DNA from: Shinella zoogloeoides
GTDB lineage: Bacteria > Pseudomonadota > Alphaproteobacteria > Rhizobiales > Rhizobiaceae
Assembly: GCF_033705735.1 (NCBI RefSeq)
Contig: NZ_CP131133.1
Coordinates: 1-64,000 of the forward strand
Direction: 5' to 3'
Length of the DNA stretch: 64,000 nt
The number at the start of each line of letters is the position of its first letter. Position 1 is the stretch's first letter. A program made the translations under genes and the position numbers. The notes beneath the pieces were generated by a model. That model saw only the letters and a program-made list of their open reading frames with translations, was not told the DNA's origin and did no database searches. Positions 8,748-16,588 of this stretch are shown in pieces.

Positions 8748-10193
8748 ATGCTGCAACTTTCCGACCCGTCTCTGCTGCGTTCCGAATGTCTAGTGAACGG
8801 CGGCTGGTCCGGCAGCCGCGCCGGCGGGATGATCGCGGTGACGAACCCGGCTGACGGCAGCGTGGTCGGAAATGTGCCCAGCTTTGGCGGCGACGAAATC
8901 GCACCCATCATTGCCTGTGCCGCCGCCGCGCAGCGCAAATGGGCCGCCGAACCCGCCAAGACCCGCGCGGCGGTGCTGCGGCGCTGGTTCGATCTGATGG
9001 TCGAAAACGCCGATGACATCGCGCGGATCATGACCTCGGAACAGGGCAAGCCGCTGGCCGAGGCCAAGGGCGAGGTGCTTTACGCGGCGTCCTTCATCGA
9101 ATGGTTCTCGGAAGAGGCCAAGCGCGTCTATGGCGAGACGATCCCGGCGCCGCGCGCCGATCAGCGGCTGACGGTGCTGAAACAGCCCATCGGGGTGACG
9201 GCGGCGATCACGCCCTGGAACTTTCCGGCGGCGATGATCACCCGCAAGGCGGCCCCGGCGCTGGCGGCGGGCTGCGCGATGATCGTGCGCCCCGCCGATC
9301 TGACGCCGCTGACCGCGCTGGCGCTTGGCGTGCTGGCCGAACGCGCCGGGGTGCCGGCCGGGGTTTTGCAGATTGTGACCGGCCCGGCGACGAAGATCGG
9401 CGCGGTGCTGACCGCCAGCGATACGGTGCGCAAGCTGTCCTTCACCGGCTCGACCGAGGTCGGGCGGCTGCTGATGGCGCAATGCGCGCCGACCATCAAA
9501 AAGGTCAGCCTGGAACTGGGCGGCAACGCGCCCTTCATCGTCTTTGACGACGCCGATCTGGATGCGGCGGTCGAGGGGGCGATGCTCTCGAAATTCCGCA
9601 ATGCCGGCCAGACCTGCGTCTGCGCCAACCGGATTCTGGTGCAGCGCGGTGTGGTCGAGGCCTTTTCGGACAAGCTGGCGGCATTGGTCGCGGCGCTGAA
9701 GATCGGCAACGGTCTGGAGCAGGGCACCGAGATCGGCCCGCTGATCGAGGAAAAGGCGCTGGCCAAGGTCGAGGAACACATCGCCGATGCCGTCGCTAAG
9801 GGCGCCCGTCTGGTGCAGGGCGGCGAACGGCGCGGCGGCCTCTTCATCACCCCGGCCGTGGTCACCGGTGTGACGCCCGACATGCGGGTCGCGCAAGAGG
9901 AGACCTTTGGCCCGCTGGCGCCGATCTTCGCCTTCGACACCGAGGAGGAGGCGCTGTACATGGCCAATGACACCATCTTCGGCCTTGCCGCCTATTTCTA
10001 CACCCGAGACCACAGCCGCATGGTCCGGGTCAGCGAGGGGCTGGAATATGGCATGGTCGGGCACAACACCGGGCTGATCTCGAACGAGGTGGCGCCGTTC
10101 GGCGGCGTCAAGCAGTCCGGTCTGGGCCGCGAGGGCTCGCATCACGGCATGGAAGATTACCTTGAGCTGAAATACGTCTGTTCGGCGATCTGA
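8748..10193 (+). CDS. gabD: NAD(P)-dependent succinate-semialdehyde-type aldehyde dehydrogenase
   Basis: A 481-residue aldehyde dehydrogenase with the SSADH-type N-terminus (LSDPSLLRSECLVNGGW). The catalytic glutamate is in LELGGNAPF (about residue 255) and the nucleophilic cysteine in FRNAGQTCVCANR (about residue 289); PWNFP is also present. At the cofactor-binding position where the family has VKPA, this protein reads VRPADLTP, a Lys to Arg change. The ATG at 8748 follows GGAGG at eight bases. It lies 56 bases after the hydroxylase and is likely in the same operon. Enamidase-type ring opening yields a semialdehyde acid, so oxidation of such a product is a sensible role. The exact substrate may not be succinate semialdehyde. 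Confidence 0.85.
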   Translation: MLQLSDPSLLRSECLVNGGWSGSRAGGMIAVTNPADGSVVGNVPSFGGDEIAPIIACAAAAQRKWAAEPAKTRAAVLRRWFDLMVENADDIARIMTSEQGKPLAEAKGEVLYAASFIEWFSEEAKRVYGETIPAPRADQRLTVLKQPIGVTAAITPWNFPAAMITRKAAPALAAGCAMIVRPADLTPLTALALGVLAERAGVPAGVLQIVTGPATKIGAVLTASDTVRKLSFTGSTEVGRLLMAQCAPTIKKVSLELGGNAPFIVFDDADLDAAVEGAMLSKFRNAGQTCVCANRILVQRGVVEAFSDKLAALVAALKIGNGLEQGTEIGPLIEEKALAKVEEHIADAVAKGARLVQGGERRGGLFITPAVVTGVTPDMRVAQEETFGPLAPIFAFDTEEEALYMANDTIFGLAAYFYTRDHSRMVRVSEGLEYGMVGHNTGLISNEVAPFGGVKQSGLGREGSHHGMEDYLELKYVCSAI

Positions 10194-10223
10194 CCGGACA
10201 GGACAGCAGGAAAGGCCGTGCCG

Positions 10224-10634
10224 ATGACCGAACCCACGAAAAAACCCGATGGCACCCCCGCCGGCGACCGCTTCGACGCCGGGTTGCAGACCCGGCGTGA
10301 GGTTCTGGGCGATGCCTATGTCGATGCCTCGGTGCTGAAGGCCACGGACTATAACTGGCCGATGCAGCAGTTTGTCACCGAATATTGCTGGAACGAGGTC
10401 TGGAACCGCCCCGGCCTTAGCCGCCGCGACCGTTCGATCCTGAATCTGGGCATGATCTCGGCGCTTGGCCGCAGTCACGAGCTGAAGCTGCATATCCGTG
10501 GCGCGATCAACAACGGCCTGACCAAGGACGAGATCCGCGAGATCATGCTGCAGATCGCGGTCTATTGCGGGGTTCCGGCGGGGGTCGACAGCTTTCGCAC
10601 CACGCAAGAGCTGTTTGCCGAGATGGGGATCTAG
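10224..10634 (+). CDS. carboxymuconolactone decarboxylase family protein
   Basis: A 136-residue protein of the CMD/AhpD-like fold, with the gamma-carboxymuconolactone decarboxylase pattern: GDAYVDASVLKATDYNWPMQ, WNRPGLSRRDRSILNLGMIS and LKLHIRGAINNGLTKDEIRE, ending in YCGVPAGVDSFR. It resembles PcaC in length and motifs. A cysteine-based peroxidase motif (CxxC) of AhpD is absent, which favours the decarboxylase branch. The ATG at 10224 is preferred over GTG at 10218 because AGGAAAGG is at eight bases. It is the last gene of the operon; the DNA right after it is IS debris, so genes may have been lost downstream. Confidence 0.8.
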   Translation: MTEPTKKPDGTPAGDRFDAGLQTRREVLGDAYVDASVLKATDYNWPMQQFVTEYCWNEVWNRPGLSRRDRSILNLGMISALGRSHELKLHIRGAINNGLTKDEIREIMLQIAVYCGVPAGVDSFRTTQELFAEMGI

Positions 10635-10711
10635 AGGCCAACTGAAAATTATGTTGAGTAATTTCAGATGGTTATGATTCTCTGCGGTTTGCGAAGACTA
10701 TGGAAGATCGG

Positions 10712-11166
10712 ATGGCCTGGACTGAAACCACTCGAGAGCAATATGATCGAAGGCACCTGCGCTATGTAAGCGACTGCACGAACGAGGAATAGGCGTTGAT
10801 CGAACCCTTCATGCCCTCGCCGAGCAAGGTCGGACGGCCGCGCAAATGGCCGATGCGCGAGGTATGGGAGGCGATCCAATATATCGCGACGGCAGGCTGC
10901 CAGTGGGTAATGCTGCCGAAGGATTTTCCGCCCTTCACGACGGTCCAGCACTATTTCTACCGGCTACGCGACAGCGGCATGCTCGACATCATCAACGAAA
11001 CGCTGGTCATGTCGGCGCGGCTTGTGGCGGGTCGAGCGGCGGAGCCGACCGCCGGAGTGATCGACAGCCAGAGCGTCAAGACGACCGAGGCGGGCGGCCG
11101 CGCGGCTTCGATGCGGGCAAGAAGATCAAGGGCCGAAGCGCCATATCCTCACCGACATTGAGGGCA
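10712..11166 (+). pseudogene. IS5-family transposase, stop codon and frameshift
   Basis: The N-terminal DUF4096-type domain of an IS5-group transposase (GRPRKWPMREVWEAIQYIAT, CQWVMLPKDFPP) followed by the first Asp region VIDSQSVKTTEAGG. The frame starts at 10712, meets an in-frame TAG at 10790-10792, and shifts frame near 11098 before the GKKIKGR segment. Homology stops near 11166, where other IS material begins. Inactive. Confidence 0.8.
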
Positions 11167-11234
11167 ACATGGAGGGGTGTGGCTTTGAAGGTGTCTCCGT
11201 GATTCCATCCCTTTTGGCGTTTCGTCTGAGCGGG

Positions 11235-11424
11235 CTATCTGTTTGCTCCCGGCATTTGCCGGAGCGGATTAAGGGTGAGCGGCTCGGGTTGAGAGGACCA
11301 CGGCTTGCAGATGAATTTGTAAAGGGTGAGGCCTTTGAGGGTTTTGAGCCTGCGAGCGAAGTTGTAGGCTGCGACGAAGTCGGCGAGCTGTTGCCGGAGC
11401 TGGTCGTAGCTCTCGTAGTAGAAG
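11235..11424 (-). pseudogene. IS481-family transposase C-terminal fragment
   Basis: Minus-strand translation gives YYESYDQLRQQLADFVAAYN, then FARRLKTLKGLTLYKFICK and FTLNP-like residues before the stop, the conserved end of IS481 transposases. The rest of the gene is missing; it joins an IS3-type tail in the opposite orientation at about 11430. Confidence 0.75.
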
Positions 11425-11434
11425 AGCTGAAGAA

Positions 11435-11521
11435 GTCTACAATGCCAAGCGGCTGCACTCGGCCCTTGGCTATAGATCACCAGCAGAATTTGAAACCCAA
11501 CTCGCCCAGCAGGTGGCTTAG
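11435..11521 (+). pseudogene. IS3-family orfB tail
   Basis: Twenty-eight codons reading VYNAKRLHSALGYRSPAEFE and then a stop at 11519-11521, the typical end of an IS3-type OrfB after its catalytic Glu. It is a scrap between two other IS fragments. It belongs to a different IS3 subgroup from the complete copy at 55.7 kb. Confidence 0.7.
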
Positions 11522-11627
11522 TTTGACGCGCCCCGTGGTCCAACCCGAGGGACTCACTCCAAAGAAAGCCGCGCTCCTGTCGCGGCGGTTGGAGTATGAA
11601 GGCCGTGAGGCGTTTCGTCTGATCTAG

Positions 11628-13068
11628 CACTACTTTGGCAGATTTGGTTTGTCGGTTTCTGGGAGTAACCTTTCACAGTGCGGACATCGCAGGGGTGGAG
11701 GTCGTGCGAAGAGATCGAGAATGGCTTGCCTGATGGCGGGCATGCTCGGTTGTGGCGGTGGACCTGAGACTCTTTTTTTTCCGTCCTGCTGCTTTGAGGC
11801 GGCGGGATTGGAGGAAGGCATAGGCGATCATCGTCATCAAGGCATGTCGGTGTAACCCCGTCCAGGATCGGCCTTCGAAATGGTCGAGCCCAAGCTCTTC
11901 CTTGAGTTGCTGGTGCGCCTGTTCACAGATCCATCTGGCCTTGATGGCAGCGGCGAGCATCCTGATGGTGGCATCGGCCGGCAGATTCGACACATAGTAT
12001 TTCTGCTCTCCGGTGGAGCGCCGCTCGCCGACGAGCCATACTTCATCGCCCGGCATGGCCTGGACGCGGCCGTCGTGCATCCGGTGCCTGTGGCCATCGG
12101 CAAGTCGGACACGGCGGGCGGCGAAGCGACAGGACAGCCGGCCTTTCGTGCCCTGTCGCCAACTGACCTTTCGCCATTTCTCATCGGCCAGCATCGCCTC
12201 GGCGGAAACCGCAGACCGGTCGGGAATGTGATACTTGCGGCGCCTTCCGGTTTCGGCGACGGGGAAGGTTAATGCGACGTCGGCCGAGTAGACGTTCTGG
12301 CGTCGCGACAGACCAACTGCCCATTTGAGGCCGCGCTCGCTCAAAGCCTGACGGAAAGGTCCGCTCGATCCATAGCCTGAATCGGCAAGGACACAGCCGA
12401 AACGCACGCCGGAGGTGATGACACGGTCGATCTCCTCGATGGCGATCTCCGGCTTTGTCAGAGCGATCTGCCGATGCTTCGGCACGCCGGCCCGCGCCAT
12501 GCGCTCGGGATCGTCCGTCCAGGTCTCTGGCAGGAACAACCGCAGCCCCACCATCACCGGCACCTCGCGCGATGCCAGCGTCACCGAAACCAGAGACTGG
12601 CAGTTGGCAGTCTTCCCGAGCGCGGAGGCGTATTGTGGCGCAACGCCAACTGAGTGACGTCCTTTCTTCGGCAATGCGGTGTCGTCGATGATCAGCCAGG
12701 CACTGTCGCCGCCGACCAGTTTGTCGGCTTCGACGAGAAGCGCTGCTTCGAGCGGGGCTGCATCCCAAACGCCACTGCCGATGAAATGATGCAACTGGTC
12801 ATAGCTCACGGTGTCGGTACGTGCCGCCATCGGCTGGATGCTCTTGCGATCCCCAGGGCCGACCAGCCCCGCGACATAGGCCGGGCACATCCGTGCTCGC
12901 GTCTTGTGTCGCAGCGCCGCCGAAAACGGCGTAAGCCAGTGCTCCAGGTCAGCTTGCCAGTTCTTGTCCATGGCCGGCCCCTCCAAAAGCCGACCTCCTA
13001 TGAATCATCGAAAACCCGCCTTGTGAATCGCAAAAATCCTCATGTGCTAAAAATATGCCAAAGTAGTG
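11628..13068 (-). mobile_element. complete IS701-type insertion sequence
   Basis: The ends are perfect 13-base inverted repeats, CACTACTTTGGCA at 11628-11640 and TGCCAAAGTAGTG at 13056-13068. They are flanked on both sides by CTAG (11624-11627 and 13069-13072), the four-base duplication expected of the IS701 family. The 1441-base element holds one transposase gene. The right CTAG is also the start of the terminal sequence of an IS427-type element, so this IS landed exactly in the CTAG at that element's tip. Confidence 0.92.
11673..12971 (-). CDS. IS701-family transposase
   Basis: A 432-residue DDE transposase. It starts MDKNWQADLEHWLTPF and has the IS701-type first Asp in AWLIIDDTALPKKGRHSVGV, the second in VLADSGYGSSGPF and the C-terminal Glu in HQQLKEELGLDHFEGRSW. 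The last roughly 30 residues do not look like the family. A one-base shift inside a run of eight adenines on the coding strand (11773-11780) would restore the usual tail (PQPSMPAIRQAILDLFARPP, then RCPHCER) ending at 11630 inside the terminal repeat. So either a frameshift mutation or slippage governs the C-terminus. ATG at 12971 is chosen from the family N-terminus. Confidence 0.85.
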   Translation of the reverse strand: MDKNWQADLEHWLTPFSAALRHKTRARMCPAYVAGLVGPGDRKSIQPMAARTDTVSYDQLHHFIGSGVWDAAPLEAALLVEADKLVGGDSAWLIIDDTALPKKGRHSVGVAPQYASALGKTANCQSLVSVTLASREVPVMVGLRLFLPETWTDDPERMARAGVPKHRQIALTKPEIAIEEIDRVITSGVRFGCVLADSGYGSSGPFRQALSERGLKWAVGLSRRQNVYSADVALTFPVAETGRRRKYHIPDRSAVSAEAMLADEKWRKVSWRQGTKGRLSCRFAARRVRLADGHRHRMHDGRVQAMPGDEVWLVGERRSTGEQKYYVSNLPADATIRMLAAAIKARWICEQAHQQLKEELGLDHFEGRSWTGLHRHALMTMIAYAFLQSRRLKAAGRKKKSLRSTATTEHARHQASHSRSLRTTSTPAMSAL

Positions 13069-13082
13069 CTAGGCTCAGGACT
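13069..13082. repeat. left terminal sequence of an IS427-type element
   Basis: CTAGGCTCAGGAC is the reverse complement of GTCCTGAGCCTAG at 19127-19139, the other end of the IS427-type element. The two ends are now 6 kb apart because an IS1111-type element and a RIT element were inserted between them. Confidence 0.7.
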
Positions 13083-13352
13083 TCTGTGGTTGCCGCCCGT
13101 GATGCAAGAGGGTTTCTGACCTTCTGAACTGGTGATCGAATGCGGTCTTCTGTCAGGCCTTGATTGCGGCGCTTTCGAAGGCCGCTGGCCGGTATGGTGA
13201 TCCGCGGGTCAGGTCCAAATCTCATTGCCGAGCTCAAGTGGCTCGGAGTCCTGAACTGGTTTTCCTGATCCAGATCTGTTCGATCATTTTGCCCATTCGG
13301 GTCGCCGCCTTCTCACACCCCTTTCATCCAGCCTGCCTGGGTTTGCCTCACA
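13083..13352. other. non-coding 3' region of the IS1111-type element
   Basis: About 270 bases after the stop codon of the IS1111/IS110-type transposase, with no reading frame of note. IS1111-group elements carry a structured RNA gene in the long 3' non-coding end that guides target choice, and the 5' side here is only about 75 bases. This is therefore the place to look for it. I have not folded it, so the RNA itself is not claimed. Confidence 0.4.
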
Positions 13353-14133
13353 TTAGGCAGCCATGACCGGCATCGGATTCTTGTAGTCCTCGTTCTTTGT
13401 CAGCATGGCCCAGATCTGACGCGCCATCTTGTTGGCCAGCGCAATGGCGACCAGCATGCGCGGCTTTCGGGCCATCAAGCGAGCCAGCCATGAGCTTTCC
13501 GGGATCGACTTGCGTCCCATCCAGTTCAATCGCGACATGGCGCCAATGATCAGCATCTGCCGGATGTCGGCTTGGCCGGCCTTGGAGACCCGCCCGAGCC
13601 GCTCCTTACCGCCTGATGAAAACTGTCGCGGCACCAATCCAAGCCAGGCCGCAAAGGCACGGCCATTGTGGAAGCACGCCATGTCAGGCGCAAAGGTCTC
13701 CACGGCCATCGCCACCAGGGGGCCGATACCTGGCATGGTCTGCAATCGCTTCGATACCGGTGTGGCGGCTGCGAGTTCCTTGATCTTTGCTGTCTTCGTA
13801 TCAATCCAGCCATTGAGCACAGCGATCTGCTCGAGCATCGCTACGCACTCCTCGCGCATCAAAGTCGGCAGATCGCTGTTGGGCGCCTCCAGGATCGCGC
13901 GGATGGGGCCGACTTGCTGGATGCCCTGAGGGATAACGTGCCCGAACTCATACAAAGCCGCCCGCAAGGCGTTCACCGTCTCTGTCCGCTGACGCACAAG
14001 GCGCTGGCGTGATCGATACAGGATCGCAGCGCTTTGCTGAGACTCGCTTTTGGGCTCAACAAAGCGCATCTCGGGCCGCTGGGCCGCCACCACAATCGCC
14101 TCAGCATCGGCTGCGTCGTTCTTCTGGCGCTTC
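13353..14133 (-). pseudogene. IS1111/IS110-type transposase, C-terminal piece
   Basis: About 260 residues beginning KRQKNDAADAEAIVVAAQRP and including the transposase-20 domain LQTMPGIGPLVAMAVETFAP, the serine region RQFSSGGKERLGRVSKAGQA and DIRQMLIIGAMS. The first 90 residues of the same protein are encoded 3.8 kb away at 17973-18226; a RIT element separates them exactly after the RYVRPFVK motif. The gene is broken and cannot give a full DEDD transposase. Confidence 0.88.
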
Positions 14134-14135
14134 AC

Positions 14136-14190
14136 TAATCACGAGGTCGTCGTAATGCGGAGGAGCGCGGCCTGATCGGCGGATTTTCGC
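14136..14190. repeat. RIT left inverted repeat, 55 bases
   Basis: Starts TAATCACGAGGTCGTCGTAA and ends GGCGGATTTTCGC; identical over 55 bases to the reverse complement of 17891-17945. Two flanking bases (AC on the left, GT on the right) extend the match to 57. Confidence 0.95.
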
Positions 14191-14219
14191 CGTTCTTGTC
14201 GATGTTCCTCCGCATTATT

Positions 14220-15224
14220 TCAGAGTGTGTCGAGCCAGGCGAGCACGCTGGCATCGCGCTTCCAGGATGGCTGGCTGCCGGGTGTGGCTGGAACGGCGAC
14301 CTTTTCCAGGGCTTTCCGCTTCGTTTCCAGATTGGCCCTGGCATAGTGGTTGGTCGTGTCGAGGCTGACATGACCGAGCCAGCTTCGGATGACCGTAATG
14401 TCGACGCCGGCCGAGATGAGGTGCACGGCGGTGGCGTGCCGGAAGGCGTGTGGCGTTACGTGCTTGGCACGCAGCGTTGGCATGGTTTCGGCCGCCGCCT
14501 TCACGTAGGCGGCGAGCTTGAACCGGACCCCGGAGGCGCTGAGCGGCTCGCCATAGCGGTTGACGAACAGCCGCTGGTCGGGCGCCCGTGGTTGCCGTTC
14601 AAGCAGTTTCCGCAGCAACATCACGGTTTCTGGCCAGAGCGGACAGATACGTTCCTTCCGTCCCTTACCGGTCAAACGCACGCAACTCGGGCTTTCGAAC
14701 CGGATTGCTTCTGGGCAAAGGTCGAGCGCTTCCTGTATTCGTGCGCCGCTGTTGTAGAGGAACGAGAGCAGCGCATGATCCCGCATGCCCTCAATGGTCG
14801 AACGATCTGGCTGAGCGAGGATCGCCGTCACTTCCGCCGGATCCAGATAGCTCGGTTCCGACACCGGAGCGCGCTTGATCGGTATGTTGAGGATTTCCAC
14901 GCATTGCGCGATCGATCCAGGATCCCTTGTGGCCACGAAGTGGAAGAAGCTGCGGATCGCCGCAAGCCGGCAGTTGCGCGTGCCGATCGTACCGCCACGG
15001 TCATGTTCGGCGTGACTGAGGAACGCGGCGACCTCGCTGGCGGCCAGATCGGCCAGCGTGATCATAGCCACCTTCTTCCCAGTACGCTGGGCGACGAACC
15101 GGAGCAACAACCGCCAGGTATCGCGGTATGATCGGACTGTATGGATGGATGCGTTGCGCTGCTCGACCAGCCATTCGTAGAAGAACGCGCGCAGCAGGGC
15201 CGGGAACCGGTCAACCTTGCTCAT
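14220..15224 (-). CDS. RIT tyrosine recombinase C
   Basis: A 334-residue tyrosine recombinase, third gene of the trio. The N-terminal SAM-like DNA-binding domain is followed by the catalytic domain with the first Arg in LYNSGARIQEAL, HAFRHATAVHL (His-x-x-Arg box) and WLGHVSLDTTNHYA with the presumed nucleophile Tyr. The ATG at 15224 is preferred over an upstream start at 15254 because it gives the same ATGA overlap with the previous gene that the other pair shows. It is a close relative of the recombinase at 57015-58031. In RIT elements all three recombinases are kept together and presumed to act as one complex. Confidence 0.9.
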   Translation of the reverse strand: MSKVDRFPALLRAFFYEWLVEQRNASIHTVRSYRDTWRLLLRFVAQRTGKKVAMITLADLAASEVAAFLSHAEHDRGGTIGTRNCRLAAIRSFFHFVATRDPGSIAQCVEILNIPIKRAPVSEPSYLDPAEVTAILAQPDRSTIEGMRDHALLSFLYNSGARIQEALDLCPEAIRFESPSCVRLTGKGRKERICPLWPETVMLLRKLLERQPRAPDQRLFVNRYGEPLSASGVRFKLAAYVKAAAETMPTLRAKHVTPHAFRHATAVHLISAGVDITVIRSWLGHVSLDTTNHYARANLETKRKALEKVAVPATPGSQPSWKRDASVLAWLDTL

Positions 15225-16588
15225 GGCCGCATCTCCTGCCCCATGCTGAGGCACGGTGCGCCAACTGCCCGGAACCGCTCATTCGCGTAATGCAGCAGCT
15301 CCTGCGTGACGGTGATGTAGACCAATGTAGAGTTGATATCCCTATGGCCGAGATAGGTCGCGAGGAACGGCAGGCGATCCTGCGGGTTGATGCCCGTCCG
15401 GTACCATTCCAGGATTCTGTTCACGACCATCGAGTGGCGCAGGTCATGAACGCGAGGGCCCGCTTTTCCTCGCAATGGCTTCAACCCAGCGCGACGTATG
15501 ACGTCAGAGAGCAACCACGTGATCATTTCCGGCGTGTAGTGACCGTCGCCTCGCTCGTGCCAGAACAAGCCGGAGCGCGCGTCCTGTGATCCACCGGCAC
15601 GACGCCGTGCATCGACGTAGGCGCGAAGCTCGACTACAACGCTGTCGGGAAGCGGCAGTATCCGAGTCTTGAAGAACTTGGTCTGCCGGACGGTTACCGT
15701 ACCGTCCCGCAGGTCAACGTCACCAAGATCGAGCCGGGCAAGCTCGCCGCGCCGCAAGCCTGCGCAATAGGCCAGCAGCAGCATTGTGTACATGCTCAGC
15801 GGCCGAAGCGGCACCCGTGGAGACGGATAGGTGCGGGCAACCTCGAGCATCCGCCGCACGTCGGCAGGCGAGTAGATATGAGCCTTTCGCCATTGCCTGG
15901 CCGCCTCCTTCCTCGGTCTCGGGTCCGGTCGCCGCACAGGTATCGACGGGTCGCGGTGACGAAGGATTTTCGCAAAGACGCGTTTGAGCTTTTCGCATTC
16001 CTCCACTTGGTGACGCGTGACATTCGTTGCCGCCCATCGATCAACCATGGCGCTCAGCGGTTCGGCCTCCGGTCCCGGATGCAGCTGCAGGAACCGGTCG
16101 AACCGCAAGAGCAACAGGGGCTGCGAAGTGTATTTGTATCCTCTGCGCCGCATCATCGCGACATGCTCAGCCATCATTTCGCCCAGCACGCTGCCGAACG
16201 GCCTGGGCTGGCGCAGTTCGGCGAGAGCCTGTTCCGGATCCCGCGACGCCAATGCCCGCCAGATGGGCATGCACTGCTTGATATTGCACGCATCTCGCAG
16301 AGCGGTGACGGGATTGCGTTCGATCGCGCCGATTTCCACCAGGCGTTCGAGGAACCGGTCAATGATGCGGGTGCGGTGTAGCCGCGTCGTCGCTGCCCAG
16401 CATTCGGCCGATTTACGCAGCCACGCAATCAGCACTTCCTGACCGAGTGCATCGTAACGTTCGGCCACATCCTGGAAGCCATGCAGGACCTGCCGATAAC
16501 AGGCTCGGCTTTTCATGCTGTGCAGATCAAGGATCGCGACATGGCGGTCAATGATCGCGCGGTCGGGATCGGGCCAGCGGGCGGTCAT
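15221..16588 (-). CDS. RIT tyrosine recombinase B
   Basis: A 455-residue tyrosine recombinase, the longest of the trio as is usual. The catalytic domain shows YCAGLRRGELARLDLGDVDL with the first Arg, VHDLRHSMVVNRIL as the His-x-x-Arg box, and TYLGHRDINSTLVYITV with the final His and Tyr. It overlaps the genes on both sides by four bases. Its C-terminal layout is the same as that of the recombinase part of the chimeric ORF at 58028. Confidence 0.9.
   Translation of the reverse strand: MTARWPDPDRAIIDRHVAILDLHSMKSRACYRQVLHGFQDVAERYDALGQEVLIAWLRKSAECWAATTRLHRTRIIDRFLERLVEIGAIERNPVTALRDACNIKQCMPIWRALASRDPEQALAELRQPRPFGSVLGEMMAEHVAMMRRRGYKYTSQPLLLLRFDRFLQLHPGPEAEPLSAMVDRWAATNVTRHQVEECEKLKRVFAKILRHRDPSIPVRRPDPRPRKEAARQWRKAHIYSPADVRRMLEVARTYPSPRVPLRPLSMYTMLLLAYCAGLRRGELARLDLGDVDLRDGTVTVRQTKFFKTRILPLPDSVVVELRAYVDARRRAGGSQDARSGLFWHERGDGHYTPEMITWLLSDVIRRAGLKPLRGKAGPRVHDLRHSMVVNRILEWYRTGINPQDRLPFLATYLGHRDINSTLVYITVTQELLHYANERFRAVGAPCLSMGQEMRP

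Noticed and set aside
8790..10607. Long open frame opposite the aldehyde dehydrogenase
   Set aside because: Arg/His/Gly-rich shadow of a well-supported gene.
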